Below, piece after piece: positions 12,281 to 25,000 of a stretch of DNA of 64,000 nucleotides; position 1 is the first letter of the stretch; each line of letters opens with the position of its first letter. The translations under genes and the position numbers were made by a program. A model generated the notes under the pieces. That model had not been told where the DNA came from and did no database searches. It was given only the letters and a program-made list of their open reading frames with translations. Origin of the DNA: Lytechinus variegatus (lineage: Eukaryota > Echinodermata > Echinoidea > Temnopleuroida > Toxopneustidae); the NCBI RefSeq assembly GCF_018143015.1, contig NC_054748.1:16619356-16683355 (forward strand). Direction: 5' to 3'.

Positions 12281-13794
12281 TTTTTATATTCAAGATCGGT
12301 TCCCACGGTCAAGATGTGAACTTTCAGTTTTGTTCAGGCAGGTAAAGCAGTGTGTTAGACCGTAATTAATTAAACACATATAAATTTTTTTTCTGGTATG
12401 CATGACATAAATGTTCCATTGAAGAGAAGCTTATCTTTTTTTGTTTCTTTGCTTTTTAATTAATAATCTGGAAAAATCCAGGTAACTTCAAATTGTAGTC
12501 TGGTCCAATGACTTGTGTCGGAGAAGCCTAAATGTTTATCTTTCATTAATTTTTTTAAATGCAAAGTCAGACGCCCTATGCAATGTACGAATGCAAATAA
12601 GCACTAAAATCTTTGAATTGGCAATGCGATGGTACACCAAATCCTTAATTTGGCAATGTGGTGGGAACGTGTAGATTACTGTTTTTGGTGCACTTGGGTA
12701 AATTTCTAACTTCTAAACCGATCTGTATATAGCTCTGATACATAAATAATAATAATATAATGATGATAATACATGTGATTCATAAAATCCTCTCTGTAAA
12801 GTGCTCAAGGCCCATAAAGAAATTTAGAAGTCAAATGAAAAGTTTTAAGAACATTTTTGAAAGACTCAACAGAGATACAATTTTTGATGTCTTCAGGAAA
12901 CTTCAGGACACTTAACAAACTAAGATACAATGGTAGGGAAATTACTAATGTTGTATTTGAAGATGAAAATAGCTGTTTGAATAAAGCATGAATAATTAAT
13001 TTGATAAATATACATGGTTTAGAAATAGTGAAGAGGAACCTTGTTGGAATGAGCATTATCTGCTGTCCTTTGGATAGGATGTAAAATAGGCTCGAGTTAG
13101 TAGCAAGATGTTATACCAAAATACCTGTGGATGTTTTTATCTTTTATTGTATTTGTGTTCTATATATATTATTCTATTGCCAATTTCATAGTCTTCATTC
13201 AGCATTAGAAAGTTTTAGCTGCATACAGATTGTGATTGTACATAGGGTATAAGCTATTCTAATAATTGCTCACTGCTTAACATGAGGCTACTACCTTGTA
13301 TGGTCTGTGATGTATCATTGTCTAATATTGTTTGCATTTTGTCATCGGACTGAAATTGATATTTATGTACAATTGGGATGTAATATGTTAGTTTTAGTTG
13401 AAGGTTGCAAAGACTCAGCCCCCGATTCATTCTGTAGGGGATTCTGAAGCCCTTTGTTGCCATCATGTATAGTCCACCCAGGAAGGGAATATGTCGAGCA
13501 TGGCATTTGGAATATTTAATGACAACAGTTGTATGTTACAATGTAGAATTATGTATGCACATTTGTGAATTAATCATTTAATTAATATACCCTTCCCTGT
13601 AAGCCTATGTTTAATTTGTTCTTCTTTGAAATAGTAAAATAATAGTGTAATCTTAGCTTTGGCGGCCTTGCGTATGTTACGAGGTGCAGATGACCATTCA
13701 TTGGTGACCACTGGGGATTTGGGGGGGACCACCTATAGAAATCATGGTTTTTTTTTATGCAGCACATACAGTACGATATTTTAATTCCTGTGAA

Positions 13795-15090
13795 GGCAAT
13801 GAATGTGAGTGAAAGAGAGACAGATAGAGAAAGGGGGAGAGAGGGGAAGACAGGAGATGTTGTATGGAATGGATTGCAATGGAAGTGAGTGAAAGAGAGA
13901 CGGAGAAAGAGGGATGGAAAATAGATGGGAGATTGACAGAGAGAAGAAATAATCAGAGGAGAAAGAGAGGAAGGAATGAAGGAGAGGGGAAGAAATTAAG
14001 GAGAGATGAGGAATCAGAAAAAGAAATAAAAGGGAGATGAATTGGCAGACGAGTGTGTGTTTGTGAGAGAGAGAAAGATCGGAGATGTTGCAATGAACGT
14101 GAGTGAAAGAGAGACAGAAAGAGAAAAAGGATGGGGGACTGACAGAGATAAGTGATTGATGAAGAAGAAATACTACAGGAGAAAGTAGATGGAATGAGGG
14201 AGAGATGAGGAATCAGAAAAAGAAATAAAAGGGAGACGAATTGGCAGATGAGAGGGTGTGTTTGTGAGAGAGAGAAAGATCGGAGATGTTGCAATGAACG
14301 TGAGTGAAAGAGAGACAGAAAGAGAAAAAGGATGGGGGACTGACAGAGATAAGTGATTGATGAAGAAGAAATACTACAGGAGAAAGTAGATGGAATGAAG
14401 GAGAGATGAGGAATCAGAAAAAGAAATAAAAGGGAGACGAATTGGCAGATGAGAGGGTGTGTTTGTGAGAGAGAGAAAGATCGGAGATGTTGCAGTGAAA
14501 GTGAGTGACAGAAAGAGAAAAAGGATGGGGGACTGACAGAGATAAGTGATTGATGAAGAAGAAATACTACAGGAGAAACTAGATGGAATGAAGGAGAGAT
14601 GAGGAATCAGAAAAAGAAAAAGGGAGACGAATTGGCAGATGAGAGGGTGTGTTTGTGAGAGAAAGATCGGAGATGTTGCAATGAAAGTGAGAGACAGAAA
14701 GAGAAAAAGGATGGGGGACTGACAGAGATAAGTGATTGATGAAGAAGAAATACTACAGGAGAAAGTACATGGAATGAAGGAGAGATGAGGAATCAGAAAA
14801 AGAAATAAAAGGGAGATGAATTGGCAGATGAGAGGGTGTGTTTGTGAGAGAGAGACTGAAGAGATGTGGAATGGATTGCAATAAAAGTGAATGAGAGAGA
14901 GAAAAAAAGATGAGGGACTGAAAGAGAGATAGAAGTTGATAAAGAAAAAATACCACAGGAGAAAGAGGAAGGAATGAAGGAGAGAAGATTAATCAGAAAA
15001 AGAAATAAAAGGGAGACGAATTGGCAGATGAGAGCGTGTGTTTGAGAGAGGGAGAGAGAAAGACGGGAGAGTGTATGAAATGGATTGGAG
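13795..15090 (+). repeat. GA-rich satellite, about 200-bp period, about six copies
   Basis: The unit is marked by GATCGGAGATGTTGCA at 14077, 14278, 14479 and 14665 (spacings 201, 201 and 186) and by GGGAGACGAATTGGCAGATG. The edge copies are more diverged. The purine strand is almost pure GA. Frames on the minus strand are Ser/Leu/Phe-rich artefacts. Confidence 0.85.
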
Positions 15091-15739
15091 TAAAACGAGA
15101 AGAAAATTGATACAAGGTGAAAAAAATCAAGTTACACTTTTTCTTAGTTTCTTTTCCAAATCAGTGACATGAGGCTTTGTTCAAATCAGCAGGGCAATGA
15201 TCATGATACAATTTTGCCCAGTCTTTCTTATGTATTTCATGAAATATTTTTATTCTGTAGTATGCACATTTATGGGAGATAAAAGTTTGTATATCATATA
15301 TATTACCCCCCCCCCCCCCCCCCCGATAAATATATTGTTTTCAGAGATGTGGGCATTACTAAATTACAAAAAATGTTAGCATACCAGTACATGGAAAGAA
15401 AAATTCATTTTTTAAAATCTTTTTATCCGACACTTCCACCTATTTTTTCATTGCCTCTCTTATTTTGTCTCTCTCTCTTATCATATTTCACTCTATTTAC
15501 CTTCTTCCTCTCTCTCCTTCCACATAAATATTTATCTGACACTAGTCATTTTTTTTAATTCTCTCTCGAAAGATCATCTATCATTTCATTCTATCCTTAT
15601 ATCCCATGGGGTTCCACAACATTTGCTCCAACGAACTTCAACCCTGGGTTTAACACTACTGTACCCTAAAACTAACATGTCCTTTCATGAAATGCTCCCC
15701 TGTTGCAACCCTAACCTTTCATGGTAAATTCAATTGTCA

Positions 15740-16036
15740 ATCTGTCTTATTGCCAACTTCGTCCACTTATCACTTAGTCTCATTCAGTCTAATGCCATTA
15801 CGTCCATCAACACTTCGTCTAACAACCATTTGGTTCAATAACCATATGGTCCAATCATCACTTCGTCTATGACCATTTAGTCTCATAACCAGTTGGTCTA
15901 ATATCCATTTTACTTTGCTTTTTTTCTAATTAACACTTAGTCCAATCAAACCAAATGGAATAGGACTGAATGGCTATTGGACCAACTGGTGAGTGGATGA
16001 AATGGCAATAAGACCATGTGAATAGTGGACGAACTT
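15740..16036. mobile_element. Inverted-repeat element made of degenerate short units
   Basis: The left side repeats variants of CATTTxGTCxAAT (ACTTCGTCTA, CCATTTGGTTCAATAACC, CATATGGTCCAAT). The right side carries their complement. The ends GTCTTATTGCCAACTTCGTC and its near complement at 15998-16036 pair. Confidence 0.55.
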
Positions 16037-16039
16037 ATG

Positions 16040-18240
16040 GTAAATCAAATGATAGAAGATGAGTTGGTATTTGGAAGATTTGACATTAAGCAACTGAAAA
16101 TAAACCACCCTTCATCATTGACAAAATATAAGCCCAGACCAATTATCGCGGGAGCAAATGTCACCATCCCACAGGCCTCTTTCTCTCTGTCCTTCAATTT
16201 CATTATTTCTCTCTATATATATCTCCTCTCACTTCAAGCTTTATTTATCTACCACTTTTCTTTCTTCATTTTCATTATTTCTTTTCATCTTACACTTAAT
16301 TTTTCCTCACTATATCTCTTTTCATTCCCATTTCTTTACTTGCCACTTCTCTTTTAGTATCATTCTCCTTCCAGTTCATTCTTTTGTTTGTATATGTATA
16401 CTTACATTTTCACTAAATTTCATGAATATTAAAAGGCGCGATAATAGAACATGAATTTAATTAGAGCATGTCAAAAAGTTTCTACATGCCAATTTCGTTC
16501 ATATGAAGGATTGTCCCAACAAAATATGACAGATTGTGCAATATTTCAAGGCTACAGGCCAACAAATGGGTGGGACTATATATTTTTTTAAAGAATTAGC
16601 CATAAGCCTTCCTGACATACTAGTACTTAATAATAATAAGCTAGAGTAAGACAGAGAAATACATCATACATACAGTTTACTTTTATTCCGGAAATGCAAA
16701 TACAAACCACTTATTAGATCCAATGTACAAATTGCCTGTTAGGAAAAATAAAACATAGCAAACCGTAGAGAAAAAAGTTACAGCAAAATGACAAAAAAGA
16801 AAACATTATTTTTTTCGTTAAAAAATGGCACCTAGAACCCCCCCCCCCCCCTCCCTCCCTTTTTTACAGGTCTGGTTTATCTTGATTTCATTGTCAAAAT
16901 TGGATTAGCATTATCATGAAAGATGACAATTACACATCGCTAGTATTTGATTGAATAAAGTATACATCATACAGGGTTGAAGCTACTCATTTTGTGGGAG
17001 TCACATACATTGTACAGTCTAAACTACATTTTAAACACTGTTGGTGGTAGGTGGTTTAGATAAATGTATTACAAGAAGATTTACATGTAGTGTGACATAG
17101 AGTGTACATGTATTTCTTAATTAGATGAAGTAAAAACATCTGGGGTCTGCTACACAAGGCTCAGCAATTGATCGTACAGCTGATTTGTATGCTTGATAGC
17201 ACATACAATTAGAGTATTAGGGTAGAGTAGATCTATTGACTATTAAGGGAAAGTATCTTGATAGTGCAGACTCTGGTGCAGTCGACTGTGCCTCCACATG
17301 ACACAGAGTTGAGAATTGAACAACTGATCTTTGATTCTACTTTCAAATAACCGATGAGAGTTGAGAAATGTGCAATAGAGCTTGTAAGTGAAAAAATAAA
17401 ACAATATTAAAGAAAAGCTCGTGATATCTAACCCAAACATTATGAATCTTAAATACCGTAAGCATAAACTGGAGGAATATGAGATTATATCAAATTGTAT
17501 ACAATCCGGTAGACTTGGAGCAGTGAATCTTTTTGGGTTAAATAAATATGAATTCACATGATCTCATCCATGATGAACAAAAAAGATTGACACAATGTAT
17601 CATTGAGAATAAAAAGACTTAAAAACATGACATATACAATATTAACTTTTCTGCAGACACCAATACCTATGCCCCCCCCTTCTGTACCTACATGTAGAGC
17701 AACATTGATTTATTAAGTGAGGGCCACAAATGACAATATGCCCCCCCCCCATCCAACCACTTCTTCAATCTTGGTATCAACCTTAAAATCAAGGATTTGC
17801 AAATTAAATCTTATTTTTACACTTACCTATTTTGCAACTATTACTTTATAAATCCAAGAAAAAACATGAAAATATGCCCCCAATGATGGAAAATCAGTGA
17901 TCTGCAGATATAATCTAAATTTAACACTTACCCATTTCTGAACGACATGTGCTAGAAAGCTGACAGAAACGTGTATCCCCCAACTATTTATTCCTATTAA
18001 CATAAAAATTAGGGATTTGCGAATTGCAAATCAAATCTATCTATCACACTTACCCATTTTGTTACTATAAAAAAATAAAAAAGTACCATCTGCTATGTAC
18101 TTTTCAATGATATGCAAAGTCATTCCTAATACGATTGTTAACGCAAATAATTTCATGACATTCTGACCTCACAGACGATGTTCATCAGGTGAAATTAATC
18201 TTTAATTCAATGCCGAGATACCTCCAGACAAAGTTTTTAC
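16040..18240. other. Convergent intergenic region
   Basis: AT-rich with poly(C) tracts near 16838, 17671 and 17741 and pyrimidine-rich sequence at 16180-16400. No coding signal was seen. It lies between the 3' ends of the PHRF1-like and U1-70K genes, and part of it may be U1-70K 3' UTR. Confidence 0.5.
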
Positions 18241-18245
18241 TATTT

Positions 18246-18251
18246 TTTATT
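18246..18251 (-). terminator. Candidate poly(A) signal of U1-70K
   Basis: The minus strand reads AATAAA about 85 bases after the stop codon. A second candidate lies at 16682-16687. Which is used cannot be told from sequence. Confidence 0.35.
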
Positions 18252-18336
18252 AAAAAGTCAAAATATTGTCTTCATTCCTCATTAAAACTTAAAATCACAA
18301 CTGGTAAATGGCGTCCAGGGAACCAAATGGAAAAGT

Positions 18337-19030
18337 TTAGAAAGTGTTTTGAAAAGAATCGTCGTGCTCTTGCTGCGCGAGACCGTTAGATTGGTCTTCG
18401 TTCTGGATCTCGTCTTCGGCTTCCATCCCGCGGTATTCCTTGAGCTTGGCGTGGTAATCCTCGGCGGTGAAATCCACCTCTTGGCGATCGTCCTCTCCGT
18501 ACTGGTTTTCTTGCTCTGCGTATCCATCACCTCCACCTTGTTCCTCTTGTTCCTGGTTATAGCCTTCTGGTTGGTCTTCATACTCACCCTTCCTGCCATC
18601 TCCATCCTCAAACTGATCTTTCCTGCTCTCATCCCGACCCTCATCGCGCCTCGCGTCATCGCGGTCTCGGTCACGATCCCGTCTCCTGTCGCGATCCCGG
18701 TCGCGATCACGATCCCTGTCGCGATCGCGATCCCTGTCTCGCCTGCTGCGATCACGATCTCTATCACGGTCCCGATCCCTGTCACGACGTCCTCGATCTC
18801 GCTCGCGATCACGCTCTTTGTCAGGATCTCTCTCCCGCTCATCATTTTCTCCCCTCCTTCTGCGATCGCGATCCCGGTCACGATCTCTATCCCGCCGATC
18901 GCGGTCTCGATCTCTGTCCCGATCACGTCGCCTCTCACGATCCCGGTCTCTTTCGCGATCACGGTCGGGTTCTTCTCTTTCGCGGCGATCTCTTTCCTCG
19001 TCCTCCCTTTCACGCTCCCGTTCTCTTTCC
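18337..19030 (-). CDS. snrnp70: U1-70K last coding exon (RD/RE domain)
   Basis: 694 bases, acceptor CATTTTAG. It opens with alternating Arg/Glu, continues as long alternating Arg/Asp, then Glu/Gln/Gly-rich sequence ending DDSFQNTF at the stop. The opposite strand is also open (18349-19056), but that is a shadow of the (CGATCG)-like repeat. Confidence 0.93.
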
Positions 19031-22000
19031 CTAAAATGAACAAGAAATGGCTTTGATTCAAAATTGCTTTTGGAAATATATTCAATCAAAATTTTTTTAA
19101 ATCTTACATTCTACAAAATTTAATTGATAGTAAAAAAAAAAAAGCTCTGAATGTGCTAATTTTTGGTCTGAAGACTCTTTGTAGTGTTTTAAGCAAATGC
19201 ACCCCAGACATTTTACAATACCAAAACTTATTCTTTTTTTTTCTTATTTATATATTTCTATGTTTTTTTTTTACCATTTGTTGTTTCTTTTTTAAGGACA
19301 TATGTTGGGGACACTGTTGCGATTATAAATAGCATAAAATTAAGATTTGAATGAGTATTAGTAAAAATATTCAGACATGTATGATTTTTGGCTGAAAACA
19401 TAATAATGTGCAACTCCAGAACCCTGTACCAGGATGTCGCAAAAATGTTGTTAAAGATGTGGCAGATTTCCGGCGAATGCTTGTGAATGCAGTTGAGGCC
19501 AGAAGTTTACATACATCCAGGAAATTCAAAGAAAAGCTGACACTTGCCAAACATCATAAAATATTCTGTATCTTATAAAATATTTGTGCTATCATGACGA
19601 ATTTGATAGCAGAGTGTGTCATGCCCCTTCATCACATTGCTTTGTCACCAGGAGCTGAAAAATATTTTGTGTGGTGATTTTGGTGTCATTTTCCCCCAAA
19701 AATCTTCATATTTTAGACAAATTAAAAAAACATAAACATTTCATAGTTACTTTTCAACACAAACATTTAAGATTACACTTTTTGTTCAGTGGTGACATAT
19801 CATGATAGAAAATGTAATACAAATCATAGATTTGACATTTATTTATTTCTATGAAGCAATGTTTGAAAATATATAACAATAAAATACATTTTACAAGAAT
19901 ATTACTTTCTTTCTTCAAAGGAAATTCCACCTGAAATATACTTTGATCCCAATCATGTGACAGGTTAATACGCTCTTCCATTTGATACTAAATTTGTCAT
20001 GGTAACATTCATATTACTGAAGATATAGTATATTTTAAGATGTTTGGCAAGCAAACAAATTTCACTGATTTCCATGGGTGTATGTAAACTTTTGGCTTCA
20101 ACTGTATATTGCGCAAGACATGAGGGGGGGAAGCGCTTTTACTTTGATACAATTTAACATGTTTAGTGCGAATATCAATGAATGAGTGTAGGACTTGAAT
20201 CCGGACTTGGACTTTAATAAACTTCTTGTATCTCACCTGTTTCCGGATGGATCGTCTCTTCCTGAATGACGCGAGTTGACATCAGGTCCTCCTCGTCTGG
20301 TCCCTCCTAGACCACCACCTGAAGAAACAATCCACATCATACTTGCTATCAAAAAGGAGATCCTAAGTACATACCTGACAACATGGAGTTATGCCTCTTC
20401 TGGACAACCAATGAATAGTCCAGGTTGGACCTTGTTGTTTGGCAGTTCCCTTTTCCAAAGCTAACATAGAGGGCACATGTCTCCCAATCTCTAATCAGTG
20501 CCAATCCACTCATCTTCCCTTGTTGGGGGAGGGATGAGTGGATTGGTGCTGATTACATATTGGGAGACATGTGCCCTCTATGTTAGCTCTGGGAAAGGGC
20601 ACTTCCAAACAACAAGGTCCAATGTAGACCAGACAACCAATGGCTAGGGGGCCGACTAAGCCCACAGCGGGGTCCAATCCTTTACGAACTGGGCTATTTG
20701 AGATTTATTCAGGACTGGGGCATGAATGGGTCTATGGCAATTTGTCGTACATTTTTACTTTCTCACATTTAAATTTCACGGACATCCTGATTTGGGGGCA
20801 TTTTGAAAGTTGGAAATCAGGACAATCCTGATAAAACCAGAACAGTTGACAGCTCTGTAAGTGTTGTAGGAGGTTAGTATGTTTTGTTCATTGGGCCTGA
20901 AAAATATTTCTCATACAAATTTACAGCCCCAAAAGGCCTAAAATGGGGTGTTATCAGAGCATAAAATCTGGCAGGCTAAAATGAGTTGGACAACACGTCT
21001 GGGGAGATTTAGGGGGTCAAATGATAGATTCAATTAAATAGCTCTTCATAATTCACAAAATACAAAATTTGTCATATTCTGGTCAAATACACACCAACAT
21101 TGGTGATCTTTCAGTTTGATTCTTTTTTCAACCTTAACTCAAATATATTACTTTGTCTTTCCCATGAAATCATACAATGTCATTATGATTTTTTGGCTGA
21201 AAACACAATGTATGATTTCAAGGGAAAGACAAATATAATTGCGCAATTTCCTTCTGCATGAAATTTATCCACATTGTACTGCACTCAACCCTGGTGAGGT
21301 GAATTGGTACCCGGTAGGAAGAAATTCCTTGAATGCTTGAGCGCCTAGGCAGCCCAGTTATTGCAGGGGCAATAATAGCAGGGCCCGCTGGGAGAACAGT
21401 TTTCAGAACTGAAGTGGCTTCCCTAGGTAAATATACCTAATATTCGCTAGAGGGTATTCATTTGTCTCGCAATCTACTATGGTCAACAAGGTGATCACTC
21501 TCGCAAAAAGTGTTCACTAGCTTTTGAGTGCCACTGCAACTCTTTATCAAGTGACGAAAATTATTTGAAAACGTAGACTATTTATACAAATCCCCAGGAC
21601 CGTACGCACGAACAATAGGTGGGCACTGATCCGTTGTGTGATCGGTCAGGCGTTTCACCGATCGGTGCGTCGATGTGCGGGGCGGCCGGTAATCCGTATG
21701 CAAATAAGCCGGGGGTATATGCAAATACGCCGTCGGCCGGCAATATGCAAATGAGACAAAATTGGCGGTGGTTGACTAGCTGAGCAGTCCCTCGCTTATA
21801 TTACTATTATTGCAACTACATGTACTTTTATTCATTTTTAATATCTATCTTTCGCTTACCTAGTCTTCTTGGTACCCATCCCTTGACTGTTCTCGCTCTC
21901 TCTACATCAACCAGAACCCGGCGATTGTCGATCTTCTTACCGTCTGCGTACTTGTAGGCCGCTGTCAGAGACAATACAAATCATTAATAATTTCTAGCCG

Positions 22001-25000
22001 ACAAAAACAGCTGAATTGAGATACTTACCCGTCTGAAATAAAGGAAATGAATCATTAATTCAATGAATTGAATAATAAATTTTGAGGGTTTGTGGGTAAG
22101 AGCACCAAAAGGAGGCTTCAAAGTTCTAGCAGAAAAATAATCAGTTTATATTAAAAAACATATACCACCCAGTATGTTCATACATATTTTTTTTTTTCAA
22201 ACGTCTATCACATGTGAATTTCATGTTAGTGAAATGTTACATTCCAAACAATCAATGAAATTCATAGGTCACCCAATTTGAACAAAATACTTTGCAAAGA
22301 AGCCTATGCTAGATTTAATAAGGACATATCACATACAGTACATGTAAATCGCAAAATTTATCATTTTAAAAGCTTTTGTAAGGGAGATAATCTGCTTTCA
22401 GATAATAATGACTTCTACATTGGAAAGGGAAGAATATTTCTTTTTAAACCCAAAAGAAAATCAAGAGTTGAACAAGTATTGCAGCTCTATACCAAGTACA
22501 TTGCCCCCGAACTATGCTTTAATGTCTTAGTTATTGATCTTTGCATTAAGAGAATTAATGAAAAAAAGCTGTATATAATTCAGTTTCATTTATCAATAAG
22601 CCTATAAGGAATTACAATAGGGCAGATATAGCCAATATGAAAGCCATATATCACACAACAGATCCATCCAAAGTATACTGATTATGCCCTAATCTTCCTA
22701 AAATTAATTTTATCTAAAAAAGAAAAAAAAGAGAAGCCCCCTTTTGTGCAAAATAATCAAAACAAATATCCCCTTAATAATAATTGTATTTTTCCTTTAA
22801 CCATACCCTTCATTTGTGTTATATTAAATGCTATTTTCTTAAAATATCTCAAATATCACAAATTGTGCATTGCGTAAAAACCAAAACTTTTTTAAGTGTG
22901 AATGGACCACTTACCAATCTCTTTGCTTTTTTATACTTATCTGATATTTAGCAGTGTGAGATGGCTGTGTATGTAGGTGTATTGAGGTCATTCAGACAGG
23001 AACCCACTTGACAGTGCATTTATAATCAAAGCACTTACCAATGCACTCAATAGTTTACTTTCACAGAAAATGTGCATTACTTACTTTTTGCACGTAACAA
23101 AATAAATTGACTACCTTTCAGTTTACATTAACCTATTAAATTTGTGGAAATCCCTTTGAACGGCAATGTCACTATATCATTTAAGTTCTAGATTTTGTCT
23201 TCAACTTCTAATTATGTATATTGAACTTGCAAGATTTGAAATTCTGTTTGCCCCCTCCCCGAAAACATTCATAATCAAAGCTGAAATAAAGATTAATTGG
23301 GTCATGAAATAGCCGTCATATACAGAATTAGAGTTACACGTACATCACAAAATCTTATTCTCATTTATACATGAACGAAATGATAAAGGAAATCATTTGC
23401 ATAGATATTTATCATATATATTTCAAATAAAAATTTAAAAAAAGAGAGAAAAAGAGGGAATTTGGTATATTTAACCAACTGGGAAAAAAATATTCAAGAG
23501 AAGGAAGAAAACCAAGGAAAAGAGAAATATTCCCGAACCCATATTACTCCACAAGAGTGGGTTTGAAATACATGTATAGTCTCTGTGCAGACCATTGCAT
23601 TACAATTAATTTAAGTACTTGATCTAATAGCATTTGAATTATGAAATAAACAAATTATAGAGGAAGATAAAAACACATATTTGACAGGAAAAACTTGTCA
23701 AACATCCTGAATATATTTTTTTTGCAAAAAAGTCGAAACATGGAATTTCACAATAACCCCCCTTTATTTTTCATGTTGTCTTATTTTAGGTACATTGTAT
23801 TTATTTAAACTGAGTTTCATGTGACTCAAAACACACAGTTTACTATAATTACAATCATGCATTTCATTCTCCCTCTAAAAACAACTCCTAGATTTGACAT
23901 TGTACATGTATATACAAGGATACCTTTAAAATTGAATGACGCTGATACCTATATTGAATAGATGACGTCCACGTACTGGAGAATGGCACTTGAAGAATAA
24001 TTCTTAGATTCAAAATATCCTACATTGTGTGACTTCTGATTTTACAACTTAGAGGTCATCTCCATGACCTTTGCACTGTCTCCATAACAACCAAGTCATC
24101 TCCATGACATCTACACTGTATGTATCTCCATAACACCAGGTCATCTCCATGACCTTTATCTGTCAACCAGGTAATCTCCATGACCTTTAAACTATGTCTC
24201 CAACAACCAGGTCATTTCCATGACCTATACACTCCAACAATCAGGTCATCTCTATGCCCTTTACTCTATGTCTCCATAATAACCTGGTCATTTCTATGAC
24301 CTTTACACTGTCTCACCTTTGACCTGTACTTCACTCTTAACTTTCTCACTCTTTCTGTCCACACACAATTAATTTTGTTGCATCAGTGCAAGAAGGCTTT
24401 TCAGCATCAAGTACATCAAAGGAATAAATCTATTCGAAAAAACATTTCTTTTATAAATCCATGTACATGTACTGATTTAGGAGTGGCTCCCATGCAACAA
24501 TTTTTATGACTGTCAAACTCTCTGGTGTAGCACCAACCAAGACCATTATAAGACCTTTGAACATACATCACCCTAACATTCAATCATTCTCAACTTAAAC
24601 TTTAATAATTTGAACATTTATATTAATACTCCATCTATCACCTCTATTCATTCAACAAACTTTCATACTCCTCATTTTCTATATACAAGTAACTCTATTA
24701 TATGAACATACATTCAAACTTCCAACACACCTACGTTTGGATTGGAAATTGCTTTTTTAAATTAATAAAATCTGGTTGACTGTCTTACCCAAATGAATTA
24801 TTAAAATTACCAATAAAAGGTGAAACATTTTTTTTTACTTCTAAGATATTCATCCTCTCCAATTTTTGTGAATGGATTGCAGATCTGTACATTGAACTTC
24901 ATGACATCAATTCTTAATTATCGTTTTAGTCAGTGAAAACCCCCAACTAATACCATTCATAAATGACCCCTAAAGGAAGAAACTGCTTGCAAGAATCTGT

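Noticed and set aside
14041..15070. CRISPR or coding repeat in the GA-rich satellite
   Set aside because: Head-to-tail 200-base units with no spacers and no conserved frame.
18349..19056. 235-residue hydrophobic open frame on the plus strand
   Set aside because: Shadow of the U1-70K Arg/Asp repeat; no splice support or family match.
22278..22607. 109-residue Lys-rich frame in U1-70K intron 5
   Set aside because: Non-ATG start, AT-driven composition, no recognisable domain or splice context.
24048..24325. CRISPR-like array of regular repeats
   Set aside because: Units are degenerate and contiguous without unique spacers, and the window is clearly eukaryotic.
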